Positions 25,357-33,672 of a DNA stretch of 64,000 bases are shown in pieces. Both the position numbers and the translations under genes were made by a program. The stretch comes from Parapedobacter lycopersici. Its GTDB lineage: Bacteria; Bacteroidota; Bacteroidia; Sphingobacteriales; Sphingobacteriaceae. The stretch covers positions 679,239 through 743,238 of the forward strand of contig NZ_JAMSLW010000001.1 in the NCBI RefSeq assembly GCF_024643285.1. Reading direction: 5' to 3'. Numbering within the stretch: position 1 is the first letter of the stretch; each line of letters starts with the position of its first letter. The notes beneath the pieces are model-generated. The model saw only the letters and a program-made list of their open reading frames with translations, did not search any database and was not told the origin of the DNA.

Positions 25357-28155
25357 ATGATGAGGTTAAAACTTTTTTTACTGTTCTTCGCGGGATGCAT
25401 TGCCAGTCCGTTAGCTGCACAAATCCAGCGGGAGGTAACCGGGATTGTACGTGATACAGCCAATTCCAATATTATCGGGGCCATGGTAACCCTGGCGCCG
25501 GCGACCACCCCGGCCGATACGCTGCTAACCCGGACGGATCAGGATGGTCGTTTCGTTTTTAACGGAAGGATTCCTTCGCAATTTACCCTCACCGTGCGCA
25601 GCCTGGGATATACCGAAGTACGTATACGTTCGGTTAACGACGAAGCAGCCACGCGCATTGTCCTGGCTACGCCGATCATACTGCGGGAAGGCATGGTGGT
25701 GCTCGAACAGGTGGTGATTAACGGTGCGCCGCCGGTGGTTATCAAGCAGGATACGGTTGAATATTCTGCAGATGCCTTTAAACTGAAGGAAAATGCCGTG
25801 GCGGAAGACCTCCTGAAGCGGCTGGATGGTGTGGAAGTAGACCGGAATGGTAACGTGACCGCACAGGGCAAATCCATCACGCGCGTCAGGGTAAATGGCC
25901 GTGACTTCTTTGGCGGCGACCTGAAAACGGCGACTAAAAACCTACCGGTAAACGTGATTGATAAAATCCAGCTCGTGGACGATTACGGGGACCAGGCCAA
26001 CTTTACGGGTATCAAGGACGGAGACCCCGAAACCATTATTAATATTACCACCAAACCGCGCGCAGCCGACGGCATTATCGCAAATGCCACCGTGGGTGGA
26101 GGTACCGACAGACGGTACCAGCTAGCCGGATTCGCGAACCGCATCAACGGCGAACGGAACATCGGTTTTACGGCCAACCTGAACAATAACGGTGCCCAGA
26201 TCGGCGGAAGCGGCTTCGGCGGGCGTGGCGGACCGAGCACGGTTACGCGGGTCAGTTTATCCGGCGGTAGCGGCAGTTTCGGCGCCAGCGACGGCAGTGC
26301 TGCCGATGGCAGCGCCGGCATTACCACACTGAGTTCGATTGGTTTAAACTACAGCAACCAATGGGGCCCGAAGCTAAACGTGACCGGCGGGTACTATTTT
26401 AACAGCAGCGACAACAATACCGTCAGCAACGTACTCAATCAGTATGCAACTGCCATGGGAACGGTCTCCGGTAGCTCGGATGCCGATATCACCACCGACA
26501 GCCGTTCGCATAATATGAACGCACGAATCGTTTATACCATCGGGCCAAAGGACATGCTGATCGTATCACCCTCGGTTGGTTTTACGTCAGGCGGCAACAG
26601 CCTGGTCCGGTCCAGCTTCCAGACGGGAGTCATCCGGCAGGACCAGGTAACCAATGGCAGGAACCGCATCAATACCCCGAGTGTTGGCGGCAATGTCCTG
26701 TACACGCACCGGTTCCGGAAAGCAGGACGCGACTATTCATTAAACGTCGGCGCCCGGTCAAACGGAGTCAACAACGAAGACGACAATACAAACCGCATCC
26801 GGTATTATGATCCGGCTACCGGTACGCTTGAGCACGACTCGCTGGATCACCGGATCAATAAACTGGACAACATGACGTTGTTAACGGCAGTCCGGTTCAT
26901 TTACAGCGAGCCGTTGAGCCAAGCCAGCCGGCTGCAGTTCAGCTATAACATGAACTACAACCATTACGACAATAGCCGGGTCACCAACCGGGCCAATCCG
27001 GCCGGTGACCTCGAACGGATAGACTCGTTGAGCAACGCATTCAACTATTCGTTTGCATCGCACCAGTTCGGCGTAAACTACGCTTATAAAGCATCCGCCG
27101 ACGAACTTTCCCTCGGGGTTACAGCTAATCCAGCCCAGCTATCGGGAAATTCCGCGGATCCGGAAATCACGATCAGCCGGGCTAACTTCTTCCTGGCTCC
27201 TATTTTCCGTTATACACACACCTATTCCCGCACAAAAAACCTCCAGGTAACCTACACCAGCCGGGCAGGTGAGCCGACATTCTTCCAGCTGCAGCCCGTA
27301 CGCGACGCATCCGATCCGCAGCGTCCGGTGGTAGGTAACCCGGAACTGAACAGTTCGTTCAGTCACACGGTCAATGCCAGTTACAACGCGTCAAACCCCC
27401 AACAGCACCGTTCCTTCTTTCTGCGATTCCAGGGGTCGCTCACGAACGACCGGATTGTGCCAAACGTGCTGCTGATACCGGATGCTTACGGCAGTTTCAA
27501 ACGGGAAGTCCATTACCGCAATACCGACGGCACGTACGCCTACAACGGAACTTACAGTTGGCAGCAGGCATTCGCCGACCGCCAGTACACCATACGCCTG
27601 AACGGTAACGCCGGCTATAACCGGAACGTGGCTTTTGCCGACAATGTCCGGAATATTGCAAAGGAATGGGGCATTTGGCACGGCGTGGGCCTGCAGATCA
27701 ATCCGGGTTCCTGGCTCGAATTTACACCGACGCTCGCCTACCGGTATTCCACCGTTGCGTATACGCTGCCAACGAGCACTGACATCGCAATACACACTTA
27801 TTCCATTGATGTGGACGGCAATGTGTTCTTTCTTCACAACCGGTCGCTGATCTGGCGGTTCAACGGTGTCAAAAATTTCAATACCGGCTATTCGGGTGCA
27901 CTGAATGTGAATCCGCTGGTGGTCAATTCATCCATTGAAAAGGCGTTTCTCAGCGACCGCAGCGCAACGCTGAAATTCGAAGTGTTTGATCTGTTTAATC
28001 AGGCCAACAACATCCACCGGAATATTACCGATAACGGCTTCGCCGATATCAGCACCAACCGCCTCACCCAGTATTTCATGCTTTCGCTGACGATGCGACT
28101 TAATCCGCTTACAGGTAACACTGCTGCCACTGCCCAGCGCACGAACGACAGGTAA
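25357..28155 (+). CDS. Outer-membrane beta-barrel protein, TonB-receptor-like, with carboxypeptidase-like N-terminal domain
   Basis: A 932-residue exported protein. It has a Sec signal (MMRLKLFLLFFAGCIASPLAAQ), a carboxypeptidase-regulatory-like domain (about residues 25-105), a plug-like region (IKQDTVEYSADAFKLKENAVAEDLLKRLDGVEVDRNGNVTAQGK then VRVNGRDFFGGDL) and a long C-terminal barrel of aromatic-alternating strands. This is the outer membrane protein beta-barrel family seen widely in Bacteroidota, related to TonB-dependent receptors but without a SusD partner here. A Gly/Ser-rich loop lies near residues 285-325. The substrate is unknown. The start at 25357 (or 25360) gives a proper signal; the frame opens at 25228. 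Confidence 0.85.
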   Translation: MMRLKLFLLFFAGCIASPLAAQIQREVTGIVRDTANSNIIGAMVTLAPATTPADTLLTRTDQDGRFVFNGRIPSQFTLTVRSLGYTEVRIRSVNDEAATRIVLATPIILREGMVVLEQVVINGAPPVVIKQDTVEYSADAFKLKENAVAEDLLKRLDGVEVDRNGNVTAQGKSITRVRVNGRDFFGGDLKTATKNLPVNVIDKIQLVDDYGDQANFTGIKDGDPETIINITTKPRAADGIIANATVGGGTDRRYQLAGFANRINGERNIGFTANLNNNGAQIGGSGFGGRGGPSTVTRVSLSGGSGSFGASDGSAADGSAGITTLSSIGLNYSNQWGPKLNVTGGYYFNSSDNNTVSNVLNQYATAMGTVSGSSDADITTDSRSHNMNARIVYTIGPKDMLIVSPSVGFTSGGNSLVRSSFQTGVIRQDQVTNGRNRINTPSVGGNVLYTHRFRKAGRDYSLNVGARSNGVNNEDDNTNRIRYYDPATGTLEHDSLDHRINKLDNMTLLTAVRFIYSEPLSQASRLQFSYNMNYNHYDNSRVTNRANPAGDLERIDSLSNAFNYSFASHQFGVNYAYKASADELSLGVTANPAQLSGNSADPEITISRANFFLAPIFRYTHTYSRTKNLQVTYTSRAGEPTFFQLQPVRDASDPQRPVVGNPELNSSFSHTVNASYNASNPQQHRSFFLRFQGSLTNDRIVPNVLLIPDAYGSFKREVHYRNTDGTYAYNGTYSWQQAFADRQYTIRLNGNAGYNRNVAFADNVRNIAKEWGIWHGVGLQINPGSWLEFTPTLAYRYSTVAYTLPTSTDIAIHTYSIDVDGNVFFLHNRSLIWRFNGVKNFNTGYSGALNVNPLVVNSSIEKAFLSDRSATLKFEVFDLFNQANNIHRNITDNGFADISTNRLTQYFMLSLTMRLNPLTGNTAATAQRTNDR

Positions 28156-28497
28156 TCCGCCGCGTCCGCGCGTGCAGCTGTGTTTTTCGACTGCGCTTCG
28201 AGTGTCCTTCGGGAACTGTTCGGGGCGGCTTCGAGTACGCTTCGACTGTTGTTCGACCCTTGTTCGACTCTTGTTCGGGGCGGCTTCGACTCCGCTTCGG
28301 GGCTGGTCGGCGTGCAATCCGTTGCGTTCCGAAGGGCTTCGAAGCGGAGTCGAAGCCACCCCGAAGCAGGGTAAAGGGAATCCCGAACAAGGGTCGAAGC
28401 ATTGCCAATGGATACCCGATGGCTCGCAAACGTTAAAAAAACAGGAAAGACACCGATTTTGCTTACTTTTACGTGATCATTCAAAATCGTTACGGCC
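28156..28497. repeat. Intergenic TTCG/CGAA-rich region with nested inverted repeats
   Basis: The left part (28186-28300) has many TTCG tetramers spaced about 7-16 nt apart, the right part (28330-28400) the complementary CGAA. Two nested dyads stand out: an inner pair of 26-nt arms (28274-28299 with 28340-28365) with one mismatch, containing an 18-bp perfect core (28282-28299 with 28340-28357); and an outer perfect 15-bp pair (28252-28266 with 28384-28398). Open frames cross it on both strands but look like by-products of the repeats. It follows the beta-barrel gene and precedes the yqgE-like gene. Confidence 0.8.
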
Positions 28498-29064
28498 ATG
28501 TTTAACAAAAATGCACCTGAAACCGCGAGCCTGCTCATCTCAGAGCCTTTCATGCTCGATCCCAATTTCCAGCGCGCGGTCGTACTCTTGTGTGAGCACG
28601 ATGGCGAAGAGGGCACGGTTGGCTATGTACTCAACCAGCCAGCCACCATCCAGCTGAGGGATGTGGTGGACAGTTTGCCTGACGCTGACTTCCCGCTGTT
28701 TTTCGGTGGACCGGTAGCACAGGAAAGCATCCATTTTATCCACAAATGTTATGATCGCCTGAACAGCGGCATCGGACTCGGAAACGGGATTTTCTGGGGT
28801 GGCAATTTTGAAAGCCTGAAAGTACTCATCCAGCGCGGGGAAATCAAAGAAGAAGAAATCAAGTTCTTTATCGGGTACTCCGGATGGAGTCCCGGCCAGT
28901 TGGATCGCGAACTCCAGGAAAACGCCTGGGTGGTAAGCAATCAATATAATCCGGATATCGCTTTCGTAAACGATGGCGAAAATCTCTGGAAGGAAGCCGT
29001 CGTATCCCTGGGGCCGAAGTATGCCCACGTAGCCAATTTCCCGCAAAACCCGATGTGGAATTAA
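28498..29064 (+). CDS. YqgE/AlgH family protein
   Basis: A 188-residue protein covering the DUF179 (YqgE/AlgH) family. Conserved parts are FMLDPNFQRAVVLLCEHDGEEGTVGYVLNQP near the N-terminus, FFGGPVAQESIHFIH in the middle and FFIGYSGWSPGQLDREL further on. The family is widespread, soluble and of unclear function; AlgH has been tied to alginate regulation only in Pseudomonas. Normal length and ATG start at 28498. Confidence 0.92.
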   Translation: MFNKNAPETASLLISEPFMLDPNFQRAVVLLCEHDGEEGTVGYVLNQPATIQLRDVVDSLPDADFPLFFGGPVAQESIHFIHKCYDRLNSGIGLGNGIFWGGNFESLKVLIQRGEIKEEEIKFFIGYSGWSPGQLDRELQENAWVVSNQYNPDIAFVNDGENLWKEAVVSLGPKYAHVANFPQNPMWN

Positions 29065-29078
29065 CGCGGCTACGTACC

Positions 29079-29990
29079 CTAAGTGATCATATCGATGATA
29101 CCATGCCGCATTTCAATGCGGATTACTTTCCCTTTCTTATGTGTAATCAGTTCATCATCCACATGAACCAGCCGGTTTTCGCAACGGATGGTAACTTCAT
29201 GCATGGCCGTTATCGTATTCCAGGGTACCGCCGTACCCGGATGGCTTCCGCGCATCAGGCGGCGGACCGTATCAGCAAATGCGCTCCGGTCGGCCTCCTT
29301 TAACAACACCACTTCGAATTTACCGTCTGCCGGACTTGCATCGGGTGCCAGGATCAGGTTGGGACCAACCGACCGGATATTCAGGATTTCGACTAATAGG
29401 TAATCGTCCTCGTACACCTTGCCGTCTATGGTAACTGTCGCCCGTTTGGCACGGTAATTTTCCGATATTTCCAGCAATTTCCCCAATGCAACCTGCAATT
29501 CCTCGTCTGCCGTGCGGATTTTTGCCGTGTCCAGTGCTTTCATTTCCGTGATCAGCCGGGGAATCAGGCCGCAACCCATTCCCTCCATGAAAAATTGTGC
29601 ATCCCGCAGGTTATCAATGGCGCCTATATCGATTTTCCTTGTATTCCAACCGGCCAGACTGCGTTGGAAGTCGGCAAGTTCTGTCGAAATCCCCAGTGTC
29701 TTTGCGAAATTATTAGCGGTTCCGCTTGGCAGCAGGGCAACCGTAAGCCGACGATCAAGCACCCGGCGCTTCAATAGCTTTTTCATGACTTCCCGTACTG
29801 TTCCATCGCCGCCTGCAATCACGACGAGGGTTGTGTCGCTTCGGAACCGTTTCCAGCTTTTGTCTTTGATCGAAGCGTACTGACAGGTAAAACCATGCGA
29901 TTCGATCGTATTGATCAGTCCCTCTTTTATGGGATCCTGATCGCCTGCTTTAGGGTTGTGCAGCAGGTGAACGTGAAGGCCATTTCTCAT
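29079..29990 (-). CDS. Diacylglycerol kinase family lipid kinase
   Basis: A 303-residue kinase of the DAGK catalytic superfamily (YegS/DgkB type), which phosphorylates lipids using ATP. Visible motifs: LLHNPKAGDQD at the N-terminus, the nucleotide-binding VVIAGGDGTVREVMKKL, LLPSGTANNFAKTLGI, and the late PDASPADGKFEVVLL. The frame extends to 30023, but the ATG at 29990 starts just before the first conserved strand. The lipid substrate is not determined. It is convergent with the yqgE-like gene. Confidence 0.87.
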   Translation of the reverse strand: MRNGLHVHLLHNPKAGDQDPIKEGLINTIESHGFTCQYASIKDKSWKRFRSDTTLVVIAGGDGTVREVMKKLLKRRVLDRRLTVALLPSGTANNFAKTLGISTELADFQRSLAGWNTRKIDIGAIDNLRDAQFFMEGMGCGLIPRLITEMKALDTAKIRTADEELQVALGKLLEISENYRAKRATVTIDGKVYEDDYLLVEILNIRSVGPNLILAPDASPADGKFEVVLLKEADRSAFADTVRRLMRGSHPGTAVPWNTITAMHEVTIRCENRLVHVDDELITHKKGKVIRIEMRHGIIDMIT

Positions 29991-30094
29991 CTTGTTGTTG
30001 CTATACGGTAATCGGAAAAACAAAAAATTGCCGGCACTTGTTTTAACTACGGTACGCCGACCGGCATTTCAGCCGGCGACCGGAAACAAAGCTT

Positions 30095-30847
30095 ATGCGG
30101 ATTTTAGTTACCAATGACGACGGAATATACAGTCCGGGCATCAACGCACTGGCCAGCATTGCGGCCAGGTTCGGGGAGGTAGTGGTGGTTGCGCCCGATG
30201 TGGAACAGTCTTCCATGGGGCATGCGGTAACCCATTCCCGCCCCCTTTCCTATAAAAAATCCCCCATTGAATTCGACGAAGGCATTGAAGCCTACCGGGT
30301 AAACGGCACACCGGCCGATTGCGTGGCCCTGGGTACACACCTGCGCAATAACATCCAGGTGGTGTTATCCGGGATCAATATGGGACCGAATCTCGGAAAT
30401 TCCATGTGGCATTCGGGCACACTGGCTGCCGCTAAACAAGCGGTATTACTTGGCAAAAAAGGCATTGCACTCAGCACACCGGTCGGGAATACTGAGCCCG
30501 ACTTTGATTTGCTGACACCATACGTTGAAGAAACCCTCGGGTTGCTGCTCGAAAACCCGGAGGAAATCGGGCTGTATAATGTAAACTTCCCTCCCCAGCC
30601 AAAGGGAATGCGGTGGACACGGCAATCGGTCCGTTTTTACGACGGCAAGATTCTGCCGGGAAAGGATCCAATGGGACGGAAACATTACTGGTTTACGGTC
30701 AGTCCGCTGGAACCGGCCGAACAGGACACCGACCGCTGGGCCGTGGAGCATGATTTCGTTTCCATTACACCGCTCCGGCTCGACCTCACCGATGAAAAAA
30801 AACTGGAGCAGCTAAAGGGCTCGCCTGTCGAATCAATGGACCGTTAA
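30095..30847 (+). CDS. surE: 5'/3'-nucleotidase SurE
   Basis: A 250-residue metal-dependent phosphatase acting on nucleoside monophosphates. The SurE signature starts the protein: ILVTNDDGIYSPGINAL, with the metal-binding Asp-Asp pair, followed by APDVEQSSMGHAVT (Ser and Gly ligands), NGTPADCVALG and LSGINMGPNLGNSMWHSGTLAAAKQAVL with the conserved Asn. Full length, ATG at 30095, cytoplasmic. Confidence 0.95.
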   Translation: MRILVTNDDGIYSPGINALASIAARFGEVVVVAPDVEQSSMGHAVTHSRPLSYKKSPIEFDEGIEAYRVNGTPADCVALGTHLRNNIQVVLSGINMGPNLGNSMWHSGTLAAAKQAVLLGKKGIALSTPVGNTEPDFDLLTPYVEETLGLLLENPEEIGLYNVNFPPQPKGMRWTRQSVRFYDGKILPGKDPMGRKHYWFTVSPLEPAEQDTDRWAVEHDFVSITPLRLDLTDEKKLEQLKGSPVESMDR

Positions 30848-31023
30848 GGTATATTGTACGTTCCCCCAAAGCGAACACCTATCCGTATTTTATCTGTAAA
30901 AAAACGTTAATTGAATTAGCGTTTAAATACCATTCATTAATAATTGAATTTCAACTATATATAAAGTAATTTTTAATAGTGTAATAATGACACTAAGTAG
31001 ACAAATCAAGCAGCAATAATGTG

Positions 31024-31031
31024 TACATTTG
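31024..31031 (+). promoter_or_regulatory. -7 box before small basic peptide gene
   Basis: TACATTTG fits TAnnTTTG, 43 nt before the ATG at 31075; no TTG is found at the expected distance. The box lies within a 6-bp inverted repeat TGTGTA/TACACA (31020-31039), possibly an operator. The 170 nt upstream are A+T-rich with no gene recognised. Confidence 0.4.
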
Positions 31032-31074
31032 CATACACAATAAGATACTATTATTCATATAATTTTTAACAGTC

Positions 31075-31245
31075 ATGATCGAGGAAATTTTAGTACAGGA
31101 CGTACAGAAAAAACAATCTACCGCTCCCAGCACTACCTTATCTGCTAAACGCAAGTCGACTTTTATCCCGGCGCGCTTCTCAGTCAACAGACTTAGAAAA
31201 CACCCCGGAATACAAAAAGACCGGAACCCCATTGTTATTCAGTAG
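31075..31245 (+). CDS. Small basic peptide, hypothetical
   Basis: A 56-residue ORF from ATG 31075 to TAG 31245. The first third is acidic to neutral (MIEEILVQDVQKK); the remainder is strongly basic (SAKRKSTF, NRLRKHPGIQKDRNP). No membrane segment or cysteine. I do not recognise a family. Support for its reality: a -7-like box upstream and a strong intrinsic terminator 23 nt after its stop, which bracket a transcript of just this size. It could instead be a small RNA locus with an incidental ORF. Confidence 0.5.
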   Translation: MIEEILVQDVQKKQSTAPSTTLSAKRKSTFIPARFSVNRLRKHPGIQKDRNPIVIQ

Positions 31246-31267
31246 TGTAAACTCCTTTTTATTAAAG

Positions 31268-31303
31268 GGCTGATACCGGGCAAACTTGTATCAGCCTTTT
31301 TTT
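31268..31303 (+). terminator. Intrinsic terminator after small peptide gene
   Basis: A 9-bp perfect stem (31268-31276 with 31288-31296), 11-nt loop and T7. Confidence 0.88.
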
Positions 31304-31362
31304 ATTCCGGATTCAGGGTTACGGGATAGGAAAGGAAGATAAACCCCTAATAATCAACAAAT

Positions 31363-31393
31363 AAAAAAGGCGCCTACTTTCGTAAGCGCCTTT
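31363..31393 (-). terminator. Intrinsic terminator after tRNA-His
   Basis: On the minus strand a roughly 10-bp stem with one G-T pair is followed by T6, about 10 nt past the tRNA 3' end. Confidence 0.75.
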
Positions 31394-31402
31394 CCAATCC
31401 GG

Positions 31403-31476
31403 GGTGGATAATCGGGCTCGAACCGACGACCCCTAGAACCACAATCTAGTGCTCTAACCAACTGAGCTATACCCAC
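31403..31476 (-). tRNA. tRNA-His (GTG)
   Basis: Cloverleaf on the minus strand: acceptor GTGGGTA pairs with TATCCAC, D stem GCTC/GAGC, anticodon stem CTAGA/TCTAG around loop TTGTGGT (anticodon GTG), T loop TTCGAGC. The identity is confirmed by a G at position -1 (complement of 31477) opposite discriminator C73, the special mark of histidine tRNAs. Confidence 0.95.
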
Positions 31477-31603
31477 CGTGTTTGGACTGCAAAAGTAATA
31501 ATTAAACCATAATCAAGCAATAGTTTTAAAAAAAAGCGGACGGAAAACTTCTTTTATGTATTCGTCTCCGTCCGCTTGATGACTGGGCTCCGCCCAACGG
31601 TTA

Positions 31604-33493
31604 TTAACCGATCAGGCTGACGCTTCGTTTCACGAAATTAGTCAGGTCGCTGCCCGTAAGTAACCCCTTGGATAACAGTGCCAGATCAAATGCCTGTTTG
31701 GCCAGCTGGGCTTGTTCCGCTTCATTATCAACAGCAACGATGCGCTTAATCAGCGGATGGTTTCCGTTTACCGTAACTTTGTAATTGTCGGGCATGGATC
31801 CGTAGAAGCTCATTCCGCCCCCCGTCTGCGCCATGTCTTTCATCCGCCGCATAAACTCGTCTATCGTTACCGTAACAGGGAGCTCGCTCTCGCTGAGTGC
31901 CTCCACATGGACTTTCATGTTTTCCCGGCTGATCGCTTTCTCAAAGAGTTCGGTAGCCTTCTTGCTTTCTTCTTCGGTAAGCTCGAGCTTTTTGCTCTCC
32001 TCCTTCTCGATCAGCTTGTCAATGACATCCGCATCCACGCGCTTCAGCTGTGTCTTTTCGGTTTTTTGTTCCAGGTAGCCAATGAAGTGGCTGTCTATGG
32101 GCGAATCCAGCACCAGTACGTCATAACCGCGTTCGCGGGCTGTGGCAACGTAGCTGTCCTGCTGCGCGGCATCGTTGGTATACAGGTAAATCACGTTCCC
32201 TTCTTTATCCTGCTGGATATCCTTCACCTTTGCGGCATATTCCGCTAAGGTATATACCTCGCCCTCTGTATTTTTCAGCAGGCAGAAATCCGCAGCCTTT
32301 TCCGCAAATTTATCATCGCTCAGCATGCCATACTTCACGAACAGGCCGATATCTTTCCACTTTTCTTCAAAGCCCTTACGGTCGCTTTTAAACAGCTCGG
32401 CAAGTTTGTCGGCCACCTTCTTGGTAATATAGGTGTTGATTTTTTTGACATTGCTGTCGGCCTGCAGGAAACTCCGCGATACATTCAGCGGAATATCCGG
32501 TGAATCAATCACCCCGTGCAGGAGCATCAGGAATTCAGGCACAATGTCTTTTACCTCATCCGTGATAAATACCTGGCGGGAATACAGTTTGATCTTGTTT
32601 TTCTGTATCTCAAAATTCTCCTTGAGTTTTGGAAAATACAGGATTCCCGTCAGGTTGAACGGATAATCCACATTGAGGTGGATCCAGAACAGCGGCTCAT
32701 CGAAAGAGTAAGGATATAGCTCGCGGTAGAAGGCCAGGTAGTCCTCGTCTTTCAGTTCAGCAGGCGCTTTTGTCCATGCAGGAGCCGTGTTGTTGATGAT
32801 GTTATCAACCTCAACGGATTTATATTTCGGTTTCCCTTCCTCGTCCTCGCCGTCCGGCTCACTGGTCGTCCGGATACCGAACCGGATGGGTACGGGTAAA
32901 AACTTAGCGTATTTGTCCAGGATTTCCTGTAATCTTCCTTTGTTCAGAAATTCTTCGGCGTCTGCATTGACATGCAGGATAATATCGGTTCCCCGTTTGG
33001 TGCGGCTGCCTTCCGAAATCTCGTATGAGGTACTGCCGTCACATATCCATTTTGCGGGCTCGGCACCCTCCTGATAGGACAGTGTCTGGATCTCCACCTG
33101 GTCTGCAACCATAAAGGCCGAATAGAAACCCAGGCCGAATCGACCGATGATCTCATTCGCATCCTTCGCTTCCTTGAACTTCTCCACAAACTCGGTGGCA
33201 CCGGAGAAAGCAATCTGATTGATGTATTTCTTGACTTCTTCGGCCGTCATCCCGATCCCGTTATCGGAAATGGTAATGGTTTTTGCCGTTTCGTCAAATG
33301 CGACATCGATGGTCTGATCGCCCAGTTCACCGGTATACTGGCCCAATGACGAAAGCCGCTTAATTTTCTGCGTGGCGTCAACGGCGTTGGAAACCAGCTC
33401 ACGGAGAAAAATTTCATTGTCTGAATACAGAAACTTCTTGATAACCGGAAAGATGTTCTCGGTGTGAATGGATATATTCCCTTTTTCTTGCAT
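31604..33493 (-). CDS. htpG: Molecular chaperone HtpG (Hsp90)
   Basis: A 629-residue bacterial Hsp90. The N-terminal GHKL ATPase domain is clear: FLRELVSNAVDATQKI, ITISDNGIGMTAEEV, and GRFGLGFYSAFMVAD for the lid and ATP site. The middle domain (FWIHLNVDYPFNLTGILYFPK; DSPDIPLNVSRSFLQAD) and C-terminal dimerisation domain are complete. I start at ATG 33493 (MQEKGNISIHTENIF), the standard start, not the longer frame at 33529. Probably a single-gene unit; the purL terminator lies upstream. Confidence 0.95.
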   Translation of the reverse strand: MQEKGNISIHTENIFPVIKKFLYSDNEIFLRELVSNAVDATQKIKRLSSLGQYTGELGDQTIDVAFDETAKTITISDNGIGMTAEEVKKYINQIAFSGATEFVEKFKEAKDANEIIGRFGLGFYSAFMVADQVEIQTLSYQEGAEPAKWICDGSTSYEISEGSRTKRGTDIILHVNADAEEFLNKGRLQEILDKYAKFLPVPIRFGIRTTSEPDGEDEEGKPKYKSVEVDNIINNTAPAWTKAPAELKDEDYLAFYRELYPYSFDEPLFWIHLNVDYPFNLTGILYFPKLKENFEIQKNKIKLYSRQVFITDEVKDIVPEFLMLLHGVIDSPDIPLNVSRSFLQADSNVKKINTYITKKVADKLAELFKSDRKGFEEKWKDIGLFVKYGMLSDDKFAEKAADFCLLKNTEGEVYTLAEYAAKVKDIQQDKEGNVIYLYTNDAAQQDSYVATARERGYDVLVLDSPIDSHFIGYLEQKTEKTQLKRVDADVIDKLIEKEESKKLELTEEESKKATELFEKAISRENMKVHVEALSESELPVTVTIDEFMRRMKDMAQTGGGMSFYGSMPDNYKVTVNGNHPLIKRIVAVDNEAEQAQLAKQAFDLALLSKGLLTGSDLTNFVKRSVSLIG

Positions 33494-33610
33494 AATATAA
33501 AATAGATGAATGCTTATGTTAAAATTCAACAGTTTGCTACCAAGATGTGTTCCATCCTGGATAAATACGACAAGATGACAGTGTTCCGACGGGAAATACC
33601 TGAAATAAGA

Positions 33611-33640
33611 AAGCCCGGATAAACGATCTTATCCGGGCTT
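33611..33640 (-). terminator. Intrinsic terminator after purL
   Basis: A 12-bp perfect stem (33611-33622 with 33629-33640) with a 6-nt loop, 33 nt past the purL stop, followed by a T-rich stretch on the minus strand. Confidence 0.8.
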
Positions 33641-33672
33641 GTATAAGCAGGTCTACGACCGTCAGCTGATTA

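Noticed and set aside
28186-28400. Possible CRISPR array
   Set aside because: Units are 4-7 bases with irregular short spacing and inverted halves; no 25-40 nt repeats, no unique spacers of equal length, no cas genes.
28172-28657. Arg/Ser/Glu-rich frames on both strands over the TTCG region
   Set aside because: Open only because of the repeat spacing, present on both strands at once, and running into the yqgE-like gene.
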